Origin: Auanema rhodensis
Taxonomy: Eukaryota > Nematoda > Chromadorea > Rhabditida > Rhabditidae
Assembly: GCA_964057225.1 (NCBI GenBank)
Contig: OZ059894.1
Coordinates: 6,173,501 to 6,237,500, forward strand
Direction of reading: 5' to 3'
DNA length: 64,000 nucleotides
The first letter of the stretch is position 1. Each line of letters begins with the position of its first letter. The notes below the pieces were generated by a model. That model saw nothing but the letters and a program-made list of their open reading frames with translations, was not told the DNA's origin and ran no database searches. Shown in pieces: positions 1 to 32,402 of this stretch. The translations under genes were made by a program, and so were the position numbers.

Positions 1-257
1 AAGCTTTTTTTTATATTTCTAAAGATATAGGGCTTACATGCTCTGTCTTTCAGAGATTAAGCTTTGAACACACACTGCTTGTTTAATATGTGTTCGTTGA
101 CTTAAAATAGTTAACCACGTGAGTTTTAGAGAATAATTTATGCTAGAATAGTTCCACAATGCTTAACCTTCTGTTATGTCTGGCTAACTGTTAATTTTAT
201 TCATCTCTGTTAATCCACTCTGCTTTTTTAAATATTTAATTATGAATTTTCTTTCAG

Positions 258-373
258 CAACTAGACAATTAAGTCAAGCATTGGACGTGATTTCGTGTTT
301 AGAAGATCTATCTTCTTCCAAAACTTCTAATAATATATTTGGCTTTGAATTTCGTTTTCTACTCTGTTCGTGA
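258..373 (+). CDS. Possible 3'-terminal exon of an upstream gene (partial)
   Basis: An acceptor of the form TTTCTTTCAG ends at 257. It is followed by an open frame (phase needing one upstream base) to a TGA at 371-373, encoding about 38 residues that include LSQALDVISCLEDLSSSKTS. The rest of the gene would lie left of the window. No domain is recognisable. The composition (acidic, serine-rich, with a leucine heptad-like start) is plausible for a protein tail, but an exon this short in AT-rich DNA could be chance. Confidence 0.3.
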
Positions 374-718
374 TTATTAAAAATTTGTTGTACAAGTTTT
401 TAATATAAAAAAATATTACTTGTATATTATGATAAATCATTGATTCGACCATAGTATCTGTTGTTTAATTTTTTTAATCTTAGTTGGAATGTTTCTATAA
501 ATGGATATTATCTTTGTTTATACCGTATGAGCGAAGATAAGAAGAAAATAGTTTGTGACGCCACAGATAATCATATCCTAATCCTTCAGGAGAGATATTC
601 CATATGTATATGAAATGTTTACTCTTCATTTTAAACATGGCATACGGAAGCTTGCTAAGTTTTTATCGGGTTTCTTGCTTTTCTTTCCCGGGAGAACGAA
701 ACTAAGTCTTGCTCCGAT

Positions 719-1359
719 ATGAGCAGTTCTATGAGTGCTTCTCTACATTCTTCTTCAGTCTTTCTTCGAAAACGAGTGTCATTAAAGCCTTTAGATAACT
801 TTGAAAATGTAAAGCATTTCATAGCTCTATATGGACTATCAATTTATCAGGATGACTTCTTGGCTGTAAGTGTTTGCTAGATTTTCTAAATAGCCCCAAA
901 TATATTCCAGGTTACCGCAGAAAGTTTGATAATAAAATCTTACTATTATCCATCAGAAATTGCAATTAAAATTGACTGGAATCGTATATTAAAGGTGAAA
1001 TCTAACTAATTTTTTTGTTCAACTTTATTTCAATTGGAGGTCATCTTGCTAGATCATCCTAGTCAAAACGAATTTCCTGTAGTAAATTGGGGGATAAGTT
1101 TGGATAAATGCTGGTGGGCAAAGGATGATTTCAGGTTATTAATATGATTAAGTTCTATTACAGCTTTTTTTTTAGGAAATCACGTATGCAGTCTAAGAAA
1201 CATCAATATGTTAAAATTCGTTGTGCCGGAATATCATTCGATCGTGGTTTCAGCTGCGAAGATTTAGAAAAATTTAAAGAATCTCTATCAACACTTAAAC
1301 CTCAGATATACGTAGATGATAAAACTATGAATGAAACTTCAACTTTAACGTCATCTTGA
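719..1359 (+). CDS. Uncharacterised small nematode protein, four exons
   Basis: Four exons fit together: 719-865, 911-994, 1040-1134 and 1176-1359. They total 510 nt, an exact multiple of three, giving 169 residues. The protein starts with a Ser-rich segment, then a region with alternating hydrophobic residues (FIALYGLSIYQDDFLAV, then a Lys/Tyr-rich strand, then KIDWNRILK), then a Trp-rich turn (DKCWWAKDDF) and a C-terminal helix (CEDLEKFKESLSTLKPQI). This strand-then-helix order could suggest a PH-like fold, but that is only inference. I do not recognise the family. The third exon acceptor (CAATTGGAG at about 1039) is weak. A polyadenylation signal AATAAA lies at 1381-1386. No signal peptide or membrane segment is seen, so a cytoplasmic protein is likely. 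Confidence 0.65.
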
Positions 1360-1380
1360 ATATTCATCTATTGAAGTAAA

Positions 1381-1386
1381 AATAAA
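1381..1386 (+). terminator. Polyadenylation signal AATAAA
   Basis: Canonical hexamer 22 bases after the stop codon of the small gene ending at 1359. Confidence 0.55.
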
Positions 1387-2130
1387 TTTTAAAAGTAGAT
1401 TATCGTTCGTGGTATACCTGATTAGTAATAAGTCTAATATCCTTGTCTTTTATGCATGAAGCTACCTATTGATTTATTTCAAAGTATATCCTACATATTG
1501 CCAATATAATCTTATTTTATCGTTTGATTCGTAAAAATAAAATACATAGTATGAATATGAAACAAACTGATTTTTGGATAAAATTTATAGAAATCAACTA
1601 TTTATATAATTATTATCTTATTCTACTTAACTATTTTAAAAATTGAATACTTGTGATGATTATCAAACAAATCTATAAATGTTGCTGTCAAAGATTGTAT
1701 ATAAACATATTATTTCATTATTGATTTGATATTTGTTCTGATAATCCGATTTATTTATAGTATTTTGGAACGATTTAACTTTTTAATGAACTTTGTAAAG
1801 TTTTTCTAGCATCCTAATAAATAGTTTTGTTAGCTTATCCATAAGTATATCTTCTATTTGGAAGCATTTTTATAGAACATGCTTTTATTCTCATGACAAT
1901 CAAGCAGATGTTTGCACTGACATGGTTGCTAGGATATGAATTTTCAAAATTCTAACAACAACTAGTTCTTTTCAAGCGTCTGACTCTTCTACCTCAACCA
2001 ATGTTTCTGCCGTATACAGAGTTCTATAAATATTTTCTACTTTTGTGTCTTTGTATTTCGCATAAGTTTCTTTAATGTATTTCAATTTGGTGTTTATAGT
2101 CTTCTTTCAGTTTTTTCTTCGAATAGTTCA
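1387..2130. other. Intergenic, no gene seen
   Basis: AT-rich sequence with many stops in all frames. I see no splice-linked coding segments, RNA genes or repeats. It separates two plus-strand genes and presumably holds the promoter of the DUF229 gene. Confidence 0.6.
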
Positions 2131-4994
2131 ATGACTAAAAAAACATTTCTACATGAAAACTATAGAAAATGTTTATATATAATGTTTTCAAAGGCAAATT
2201 ATATCAAATATATAGTTAAAGTAGTGGCTTGCGTTATTATATTTATAATACTTCTATTATCTTTGCTCAATAGGACAACTGATGTTACACTTGAATATAG
2301 ACATTTAAAGGTAATTTGGTTCTTATTTTGAATAGTCAATTTGATTTCCAGACTTTGGGAGAACCAGATTTTTCAAAACCATGCAAAGTTCCAAGGTTAG
2401 ATCCTTGGGATTCCACAATTCTAAAATATTATTCTAAACCTGATCCTTTGATGTATGTTTTCAATATAATATTTCTTTTTGAGCTTATCATTCTAGATGC
2501 AAGCCGGTGCAAGATCCTTTAGCAAATCTAGTAGATGGATATTTGATAGTTAGGCTCATTATGAGTATTCTCTGTAAAGCTTAGATTTACAGTTTAATGA
2601 ATTATATACGAAAGGAAGAACTTGCTATTGGCGGCCTTTTATACATAATCAAGGCTTCTCTGATTTTAATGCTTTTTATGGAGAAGTAAGGAAATTGAAT
2701 TTTACAGAAACTGGCTATACATATAAAGTCGATGATGAATTTATTGAGGTATCTTCTCGTATATCAAATTATGCTATAATTTCTGTTTAAGGTCATTTGT
2801 AAAGCAACTTCTTATTTGGAAACTGAAGTATATCGCATGCATTTCTATCAGATTCCAAAGCAAGTTAAATCCAATATAACCGGAAAGTGTGGCTTTCTCA
2901 ATCATTTGAAGCTTTAATATGTTAACTTAGATGGCAAAAAATTAAAAATTCGAGTATTGACAGACCAGCTGTAGTTATGATAGGTTTAGATTCTATGTCT
3001 AGGAGTAATTTTATAAGACAAGTTAGTGATTCAAGGAGCTTGTTTGAACAATATTCTTTAAAGATGCCCAGAACACATCGGACATTGCAAGCGATGGGAT
3101 TTCATGATATGTTAGGGCATATCAAAATTGGAGACAATACTTATGTCAATTGGATTGCAATACTTACAGGAAAACGAGGAGTTACTTCAAAAGTGTTTGA
3201 ATCATAAAATAATAATTCGATAATCTTCGAAATTTCCAGGAGTTCGATGCAGAACTCGATGAGAACTGGGGGATTTGCTTTGATGATTTTGATCTCGTAT
3301 GGAAAAACTTCAGTGCTAATAGTAAGTGTTCAGATTATAATTAGGTTTTTTCCAACGACGATTTGAGATTATGTAACATTGTTTGCCGAAGATCGACCTG
3401 ATATTGGCACTTTCAACTATTTTGGATATCTTTGTGGTTTTCAGAATAAGCCAACCGATCACTATTTCAGGCAACCAGATTCACAAGCCAGTTTACTTTA
3501 TAAAAAAATTGCAGACCATATTGGTTGGCTTCATACTGGTCTTTTGCATCTTTACGATCAACTCCATATTGTTACGATGCCAGGGCCAAACACAAAATAC
3601 AATTAGATTATTTGAAAGAGTTACTGATTTTTATTTTTATATTTGTTATCTTAAGTTTCTTAAGTTTCATCAAAACGTATCATGGTAAAAGACATTTTGC
3701 TTATTGGTGGATACAAGACATGAATCATGATTATTTGAATTTGATTGGCATGATACATCTTGAAGATTAAAAACTCACAATTCTTATTCCAGGCAAAACT
3801 GATGGCGATTTTAACTCATTTTTTATTGAAAATGAAAAATTTTTTAATGAAACTATTGTAATTGTATTCAGTGATCACGGTCATCGTTATGATTCGATTA
3901 GGGAAACTGTAAGTTAAGTTTTGTTTAATCAGAAGATTTTGATTTTTTGAGGTTGTCGGTCGAATGGAGGCTAGATTGCCATATTTATCAATTCGTGTTC
4001 CGCCAGAAATTAATAAAAAATATCCTCATGTATGGCTTCTGCTCTAGTTTTCTTTTTTCTTCATTTTTATATTTTTAGATATTGAATAGTTTAAAAGTGA
4101 ATTCAGAGAAAATGACAACACAGTTTGATTTACATGAAACTCTTTTGGACATTGCCAATGTAGTTTTCTTAAATATTATTTCATTTATTTTTCATTCTTT
4201 TAAGGGGGATTTTATTAAAATGAAATCAGTTCAAGATAAACCTGTAAGAGCTTACAGTTTATTCAGTGAAACTCCAGAACTGCGAACATGTATAAATGCT
4301 AATGTTAGATCTTTTTTTGAGTTTGATCATTAATCTAGAAGTGTCATTCAGATCCCTGAAGATTATTGTCCATGCTATTCAGAACGAACAATTGATTCGA
4401 GAGAAGCCACTGAACCAGCTAACGTTTTCATGAAGTACTTGAATGAGTTATTAACCACGAGAGACGTTGGTTTATACGACGAAAATGGCAATGGTCGGGA
4501 ATATGATCTGAAAGCGGTAAGTAGTATACGAAAATTATAAAGAAAAGCTATTTAAATTATTTTTTTCAACTCTGGAGATTATAGAATTCTTATGAATGTG
4601 ACAAATTGGTTTTATCATCTATACGACATGCTTCTATTAGACTCCCCCCTCCTCAAGTAGTTGAGGATGTTCAAACTGGAAATTCTTCACCATTAGATGG
4701 TTTATCTATTCAGTTTGTCAACTTTATTTGTTAACGTTTGTCAAAGATATATTATAGATATCGGGTAGTAGTCGAAGCAGCACCACCATCAAATGGTGTT
4801 TTTGAAGGTCTGGTCTCTAAAAATTTACATTCAGGTGTCTGGGTCGCATCAGGAGAAATAGAAAGAAATAATATGTATTCAAACTTTTTAATAAGAAAAT
4901 AATAATAATTTGTTCTAGGTACGGTAATACATCTCACTGTGTTACAGATAGAGTATTAAAGAAAATTTGTCACTGTATCAAGAAAGTTTCCTAA
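2131..4994 (+). CDS. DUF229 family protein (sulfatase/phosphatase-like, type II membrane)
   Basis: The start at 2131 gives a short basic N-terminus and one hydrophobic segment (about residues 28-48), so this is probably a signal-anchored type II membrane protein with a luminal or extracellular body. The DUF229 core, a family related to the alkaline phosphatase/sulfatase fold, is clear. It shows MIGLDSMSRSNFIRQ (2977 on, nucleophile-like Ser region), LFAEDRPDIGTFNYFGY (about 3381), YHGKRHFAYWW, NHDYLN and VFSDHGHRYDS (about 3866, metal-binding DHG). The Cys-rich tail ends NTSHCV...KKICHCIKK before the TAA at 4992. Introns are short (about 44-50 nt) and the frame is kept throughout. Two introns only work if they begin with GC instead of GT (3471-3514 and 3748-3792). 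I see no unavoidable break, so the gene looks intact. The substrate is unknown; DUF229 genes are strongly expanded in nematodes. It converges on the cubilin gene. Confidence 0.85.
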
Positions 4995-5391
4995 TTATTA
5001 GCAGACAGACTATCAAGAATTTCCATTTAAAACCAACGAGATCAAGTATTATGAATCTATTGTTTTTACATGAAAAATGAGGATGTTGAAGAGTTATTTC
5101 AATATTTTTGTTCAATTGAAACTAACTGAGGTTGTCATATGTGCAACATTACATAAGAGTTGAATAGGTTAGAAATTTATAATAAAATTGTAAATTGTAA
5201 ATTTAAATATAGAATAAAACATATTTTATTATTTGTTTTTCTTATCTATTACATTATAGATTAACAAAATATTTTAATCAAATAAACAATATGAAATTGG
5301 AATGTTTAAAACAATCAAATGCCATGTGATATCTATGAATTTGTAAAATATAAAAGCAAATTGGATAGAGATTGTCTTGAAATTCAAATAA
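4995..5391. terminator. Convergent 3' ends with poly(A) signals on both strands
   Basis: The region lies between the stop codons of the DUF229 gene (plus, 4994) and the cubilin gene (minus, 5392). AATAAA occurs on the plus strand at 5181-5186 and 5213-5218. Its reverse complement TTTATT lies at 5225-5230 for the minus-strand gene. The two 3' UTRs therefore meet or overlap here. No coding sequence is seen. Confidence 0.5.
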
Positions 5392-25500
<20,109 letters not shown>

Positions 25501-25766
25501 GTATCAACTATAAATGAAAGTTCTAATTTTAATAATTTTATAAGAATTATATATATTATGTTTAAAAAAAAAGTAATTGTAGTTTTGAGTAATAGCTAAT
25601 ACAGTTAAAATAACGAATAGTAGTTAGATGGCTGAGAGCGTATGGGGCAGTTGCCAACAATCGGGATAAATGGTTATTTTCTGATTATATTAATTATATA
25701 CAAATTCTGTTGATTTTATGTAATTTGATCATATCGATATATAAACTACCTGACTAACCCCTGAGG

Positions 25767-25774
25767 TGACGTCA
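25767..25774. promoter_or_regulatory. Perfect CRE palindrome TGACGTCA
   Basis: A full cAMP-response-element/bZIP site about 270 bp upstream of the cubilin start codon. Its location fits a proximal promoter element, but function is inferred from the motif only. Confidence 0.35.
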
Positions 25775-26047
25775 TCATTCACAGGTCAACTGTCTATATC
25801 ATATACAATATCTAGACATTAGTGCAGCACCTGACTTTCATACATCTAGTTAGATAATGACCAGACGTTGAAATACTATGCGATATGGTAATTTTGCTTA
25901 AATTCAAGTAAAAGTATCTGAAAAGTATCTGAACTGCATCAAATATGGAATCTTTTTTATTGTTAATAGATCTTAAAAATATATTTCTATAATCATGAGA
26001 ATGAATGAATATATTCAATTTAATATTAAGTTTAATAGTTTCAGATG

Positions 26048-27126
26048 TAAACTATACATTTATTTATAATAAATTGTAAATTCTTAGTATTTTACATTAT
26101 TTTTTTGTTGTTTTTCCTCAAATGATATATAAAACATTTTTAACGAAGCAGATAACCCTCACTCAATAAACTTGTCTATTTACTTTTGACTCTTTTTTTT
26201 TCTTTGGAAATTACTTCTGAAAGCAGAGAAAGAAAAACTAATAGTTTGTATTTAAAATTCTGTGAAGTTGTGAAGTTGTTAAGCTGATTTATGTTGTTTG
26301 ACTCGGTTCTTCATTGTAGTTTTGGTGGCGCTGACACTCTGTTAGATAAACATTGTTTGCAACAGGAAATAGTATCTGAAACCTAGAAACATGCTCTACT
26401 GGCATACAAAAAAAACTTTAAAAATTCACTTACTAACAAAATTTTTTTTTGTTGGATTTTATCCACATTTTTCTAACTTTAACTGCCACATTTTACTCAT
26501 TGTTAATGACAAGTTGATGACGTGAACTTGAGGCAAGACGATGACAGGTTGTTTATAGATAAAGAAACTTTAGTTGTGAAAACTGTCGGGTAACCGATCA
26601 GATTATTCAGACCGAATAGCGTAAACTTAAAATAAATGATTCAGAAGAGAAAAGTAAACCAGTAGTATAGAAAATGTTCTTTTTACCCATTTTTCGTTTT
26701 TTCAGATTTTCAACCATTTAAAGGCATTTTTGAAAAGTGAGAATATGATTTCAAATTGTTTTCTATTTCTATTTTGGTTTTTTATTTAATTTACAGTCCT
26801 GTGCGATGAAGGGTGCACGTCCCTATGTTAGAGGCCCCAGAAAACCCCTTCAAACTGCAAAAAAAATTATTTTTCATATAGTTCATATAGTTTATATTCA
26901 GTCGAAATATTTGTTAATATAATTAAATCTGATTTCAATATTTTTTTCTAAATTTATAAGGAAAAATAGTTATTCAAAATAGTCAAGAAAGCAAATAAAC
27001 AAGTTTATTGAGTGAGGGTTATCTGCTTCGTTAAAAATGTTTTATATATCATTTGAGGAAAAACAACAAAAAAATAATGTAAAATACTAAGAATTTACAA
27101 TTTAATATAAATAAATGTATAGTTTA
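26048..27126. repeat. Foldback (inverted-repeat) element, arms about 130 bp
   Basis: The left arm (about 26048-26174, with weaker similarity to about 26190) is the reverse complement of the right arm (about 27001-27126, weaker from 26977). Only a few mismatches are visible over about 127 bp. The arms flank about 800 bp with no ORF. This is the form of a non-autonomous foldback or MITE-like DNA element. I could not define a target-site duplication beyond a possible TA, so the class is open. Confidence 0.8.
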
Positions 27127-27144
27127 TATCGTATCCTGTCTTTT

Positions 27145-27244
27145 AGAAAAATACTTTACCAAACAATACACAAGATACTTCAAGAAGTTGGAATAGTCAC
27201 AAACTTTTTTTAAAGCCAAGTATCTTCTTTGGTAAAGTATTTCT
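27145..27244. repeat. Short imperfect hairpin
   Basis: AGAAAAATACTTTACCAAA near 27145 pairs with TTTGGTAAAGTATTTCT ending at 27244. An inner pair GATACTT/AAGTATC extends the stem. It lies just outside the right arm of the foldback element and could be a small MITE. Confidence 0.55.
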
Positions 27245-28398
27245 CTTTCTATTTCTCTTTAATTGTAAATTATTATTTTCTGCGATAATAAAATATTTTT
27301 ATTTGATGCTGTAAGCTTAGTAAGTTTAAAAAAGTAATAAAGAAACATCACTTATACTATGCATATTATATTTAAATAATTAAATATTTGAATAATTACC
27401 AGAAAAAAACAGACATATTTTTTCTTGAATTAAGATTTTTATTCTATTTCAAGCAATTCATGTTTAAGCAAACTTTAAGTAACAAAGATTGTGTCAATAT
27501 AGAATTTTGACCATGAGAACGTTTATTCACAGGAAATTCCGTTGGTTGAATACTATAGAAAACCTAATTATTATAATCTTTTATATAAATAGAATAAATA
27601 AATATTAGATCCGATTAACAGGTAGAAAGATCTGACACTATTTTTTAAAATTTACTTCAATTTAAAAAAAATATATTTTAAAGAAGATGGTGAAATATAA
27701 TATTATTTTTATGAATTCAACTATTCAATTAAGAATTATGTTATATATCGTATAACAATAGATATGGATATTTCAAAGTTTGCTTAAAGTTTTTTGCTAA
27801 TCTCAATGAACTTCTTCATTTTTTAAACAATTTTTTTGTATAATTTTGAAATATTTGTCTACTTATTGCTTAAATACTTTTTGGTGATTTAACCGTTTTA
27901 TCTTTCAAATTATTGAGAAGATAAATGCATGAACCCTTCTTCAATCATCAATGTGTGCTTGTGCTGGCTTGTGGTTGGAAGTAATGGTTGGTGTGAAGAG
28001 ACTGTGTTTGTCATGACGGACTGTAATCCTGACGGTTTCTCTTAATGTTCCGTGCATATGCTTCGTCTTCTTCTTCTTCGTCTATCGGTTTCGTAAGAGT
28101 ATGTCCTCTCTATATCTCTTTCACTGATGTTCTTGCTGTCTTTGCTACTCTCAATGTCTCTTTGCACAAAGTGTTGATCCCCACTGTTTCCAAAATGCTT
28201 CATGTTGTCTAAGATGCTTCCTCTGGTCCATTCTTCCGCCCTCTCAACACATACTTATATTTCATTTTTTCTTTCTGTCTTCCAGGTTCTCTTCTGTCTA
28301 TCATCCTGCCATAAGATGATGGCTCGTCGAGAATCTACTACTTGACTCTCCGCCTCTGACTTCTGTAGTACAAACAACGCTACCTCATAGCTACTGAG

Positions 28399-28406
28399 TA
28401 TAAAAG
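28399..28406 (+). promoter_or_regulatory. TATA box (TATAAAAG)
   Basis: Sits 58 bp upstream of the ATG at 28464, almost the same spacing as the TATA box of the nested peptide gene at 11196. Confidence 0.6.
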
Positions 28407-28463
28407 GAGTTAGAGAAATCGGTTCAGCATCGTTCTCGAGGTTCGCTTCTCCAAATACTCAAT

Positions 28464-29536
28464 ATGAAAGCGTAAGTTAACGTATTCTAATTCTCACTTA
28501 AAATATTGTGGTACTTTCATTCAAATCTATATTTTTAATCTTTCAGTTTTCTCCTTCTTTGCTTGATTGCTCCAGCTCTTGCTCAGTATTATTACTATTA
28601 CCCAACTTCGTACTATACTCCACTTTATTATTATCCAGCAGTAGCCACTGCCGCGGTTGCTGGAACACAAAACGATGCTTCATCTCAACAACAGGTATGC
28701 AGGTTTATTCAATAAAAAGAAACTACGAAACTGTTAAAATTTCTATGAAAGTTTGTCACAAGTTCTATAAAATGTGTCAAACAATACAAAGAAATGATAA
28801 GTTGATGAGTTTTTCTTCTGAAAATACAAAACGCATTTGAACCCGCTTACAGTATCAGCAACAACAGCCACAACAACAAACTGCATCACAACAGCAGCAA
28901 CCACTTCAAGATCAACAAAGTTATAATCAAAATCAATTAAATCAGAATAATCAGGTATACATAAATACATACGAAATATATGAATGAAACATGTCCACAG
29001 TATGCTGCTCAATATCAACCACAAATGGATCAGCAAACTCTAGCTTACAATGCTGGTCTTCAATCTAATCAGGTACAAAAAACAATTACATCGACAATAC
29101 GCATGAAAAAGTTGAAATCCAAATCTTAAGAATCATCATTTCATAAGTCAAAGATTTTTTTCTCAAATTATGATTATCATAAACTAAGTTAATGATACCG
29201 TTTCAGCAATACCAACAACAGCAACAACCAATGCAAGGCCAACAACCACAACAACAATACTATCAGGATCAACCACAACAATTACAACAACAACAACAAC
29301 AACAACAACCACAGTATACTCAGGTAATTATTCAATTGCCATTGAAATCTGGACATTTTAATATATTCGTTTCATTACAGTATACCCAAAATAATCAACA
29401 ACAACAACAACAGCCACAGAGAGATGCTACTGTTGGAAATGCTGGAACAACCGGCAACACCGTTCAACCTGTAGCTACAGCTCCCTTGTACTATTATTAC
29501 ACCTCTCCATATTACTATGCTTATGGAAGAAAGTAA
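28464..29536 (+). CDS. Secreted Gln/Tyr-rich low-complexity protein
   Basis: Six exons: 28464-28471, 28547-28694, 28853-28954, 29001-29072, 29207-29323 and 29381-29536. They total 603 nt (200 residues), and every junction keeps the frame. The signal peptide (MKAFLLLCLIAPALA) is followed by QYYYYPTSYYTPLYYYP. Next come several Gln-rich segments, each roughly one exon, and a final Tyr-rich block (LYYYYTSPYYYAYGRK) ending in GRK. Most internal exons end with CAG and the next begins with a TAT or CAA codon, so the repeats track exon borders. The C-terminal G-R-K could be an amidation-type signal (inference). The family is unknown; cuticle-, glue- or peptide-precursor-like roles are all possible. 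Confidence 0.85.
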
Positions 29537-29603
29537 ATGGTATCTCATATTCCCGTTGTCTCTCTTCAGGATCCTCAAACTCTTACCCAGAATTCTATGT
29601 ACG

Positions 29604-29609
29604 AATAAA
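29604..29609 (+). terminator. Polyadenylation signal AATAAA
   Basis: About 68 bases after the stop codon at 29536. Confidence 0.55.
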
Positions 29610-32402
29610 GCTTTATATCAAATATGAGTTTTACTTGAGCAATAATTAAACTGCTAGTATGAATGTTGTCATTAATGATACTAAATAACTTAAGTCAAAA
29701 AGAATATTTAATCCTCCAAAAAAAAATGTAAAATCTTCAGACGGCACATTTGGATTAGATGAATCCGGTTATACAGATGGCCAACTTCAAAATTTCTATT
29801 CCCATATCTGTCTATTCTCCTTTTTGCCTCTTTATCTTTTCTTTTTCTTTGTGTCAAATTCTAGAAAAAGAATTGTTGGGTTATAACCAGTTACGAAGTC
29901 TATAGGAATAGATTAAAAATAAGAATTCATATTTCATTTTCAAAAGAAATTTACTACTATATATTTAGTTTTTGAAATACAAATACAAATATATATGTAT
30001 ATTTCTTTTTATTCATTTTCTTTATTCTTATAAATATATGTATTCACATATGTTTGCATATAGTTATATCATGTGAGAGCTGCATGTTATCATAGCAACA
30101 GACACAAAATTAAATAACCTATGATATTCATTAAATATATTTATATATTTTACATATATGCTATATATGCTATATGTATAGAATATACTTTGTTCTATTC
30201 GTTTTTTTATATATTTTAATGTTTATTGCTTAAATAAAACCAAAGTTTTAAACATACAAAGTACATTAAACCTGTGTTGAATCAACGTCATTAAAATGAC
30301 GCCAACTATTTCATTAAAGTTTTGAACGTCTGCTGATCCGGCTGTGCTTTTCTTTTACCATACTTTTCCCGTTATAATACTAATTTAGCTGATTAATTGT
30401 ATTCTTTATCTAAAGTTAATCTTATGTATTAGTATATGTTTTTCTCATTAATACATTGTAGTTCCTAGTAATACTTTGCACAAGTACAAGTCATACTCAA
30501 ATATTTCTTTAACTTTTTTTTTGTTAATTCTTTTTCAATATTTGTTTTGCCTTCTTAGTTCTCTTTTAAATAGATAATACATCTTATATGAAAGTGAGAA
30601 ATGCAAAAAAAAAAGAAAAGAATTAGAATTTGAAAGCTTCAATGAATAAGAATAAATGCAAAGCAATGTGAAATTACAATCACGAACAAGGAGATATATG
30701 ATCTGGTTTCTATCAATCATCGTCATACTAACAAATATATTCTTTGACTTTAAAAGACACAAAGTTGCGACCAAAAGAAGATATGAAGAGTAATGATGTT
30801 TGGCTTCTTCACAAAGTTCCTCTTCTTCTGTCCAATCTATCGTCTTCGTGCATGGCCTCTGTCTCATAAACACAGATCATATCTTCTCATATACTATTTC
30901 GCTCTTATAATTGAACTATCCATATTATTTTTCTTTTTAGTCTAATTCATTAAATCTCTACTGTTCTGTTTCTCTTTTCTCTCCATTTCTCTCCAGCTAT
31001 CTCTCTTTATCTTTTCTATCTTATCCTGTTTCATCTCCAAGCCATATACTGTGATAACAAATATCACACTTGATTCTTCACGTGATGATGTCACTTTTTT
31101 TAAAAAACTTAAGCATATCTAAACCTGTTCATGCTTAATACACCTTTACAATATATTTCAATTAGATTTCCATCCTATCATGTAACAATTTCTTAAAATC
31201 TCTTCATCAATTTTAATCTTCTAACTGTTTTCAATTTTTTCTCCCGGCGTTTAATGTTTTTTTCACTTTGATCAGACAGGTTTTTTTCCTCACTCTTTTC
31301 AGAAAACAAATCTCACAGCTTGATGGCAAATGACGATTTTTTCAATTTTCTCATGTATCGCCAAATCTGTTTTGATGCCATTTTCCTATAAATGCTTATC
31401 GTGTAATCAGATATAGTGCACGTGTGTGCCCTATTTTTCCATTATGACTATACTATTTTTAAAAATATCCAATTGATAATTGATATTAGTCTTAATGATT
31501 ATCGCTCATGGTCCAATATATCTGTTAATAATATAATTTTTATTGTGATTCTCTATCAAACATTATTTGATTTGTATCGTAAGTAGCTTGTTCATTTGAT
31601 TCTACACATAACAGCTGATCTAAAGAAATGAAGAACGACATATAGAGAAGGAGAAAGTTTGTTAAATAGTGGGAGAGTGAGAGGAAAAAAAAAGAAGAAA
31701 CGACTAGTGATCTATAAACTTAAAATATTAATTCCTATCTGAAAAAGAAGTTGTAGACGTTTAGAAAACGACAACAAAAGCTGTAACGGGAGAAAGTGAG
31801 AAGCATAAATGAAAGTTGATTATTGATTGTATATGTATTGACTGAATTGTTTGCATTGTTTGTCATTTAATCAGTAATTTCATTCAATTATCTTGAAGCA
31901 TTTTCAAACATTTTCATAGTTTTGTCCAAGAAGGCACACCATATTTCTTTTTTATTTTTACTGTTCTTGGATGCTGATATAACATCCTCATTAATTTTCA
32001 CTATCTTGCCACTGCTGTAGTAGACGAGTAAGGTGACATCAGATGGTTTCAGTTGACCTTCGGCTCATGTTTACCGCAATTGAGTTCCGAATAAACCCAA
32101 TTGAATCATTACATTTGCTGGAAAAGCTGTCATCACGTGCATTTCCGACCTTCGGCGTTTAAAAACTTCCCGTCTTTTTTTTGGAAATGTTATTGTTCGA
32201 CCTTGATCAGTTAGCTATTCCTATATAGAATTTCAGAAGACAATCTTGTTTTGCTATGCTTTTACAACGATTCTCACTATGCAATTCCGGCTTCTACCTT
32301 ATGCTAATAAGACTTCTTAAATTTTGGAAATTTATTTGATATGCTCTACTTATCGTTATATAGCTTGTATTCTTCGTTACAAAATCAGATTCATCTCTAG
32401 AA
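29610..32402. other. Intergenic, no gene seen
   Basis: 2.8 kb of AT-rich DNA with CT-rich runs near 30950-31020 and GA-rich runs near 31640-31700. There are no linked coding segments. A more GC-balanced stretch near 32040-32170 just before the next gene contains GACCTTCGGC twice and may be promoter sequence. Confidence 0.55.

Larger units (their letters stand above)
25501..28463. other. Divergent intergenic region
   Basis: It lies between the start of the minus-strand cubilin gene and the start of a plus-strand secreted protein gene, so it should hold both promoters. It contains a foldback element (26048-27126), a neighbouring hairpin (27145-27244) and a pyrimidine-rich stretch (about 28060-28380) before the TATA box at 28399. 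No coding exons are seen. Confidence 0.6.

Noticed and set aside
29375-29578. Minus-strand ORF rich in Ile, Ser and Leu
   Set aside because: Antisense of the CAA-repeat exon of the Gln-rich gene; such repeats stay open on both strands.
30535-30873. 112-codon minus-strand ORF
   Set aside because: Low-complexity, Leu/Phe/Ser-rich translation from AT-rich DNA with no splice partner, start context or motif.
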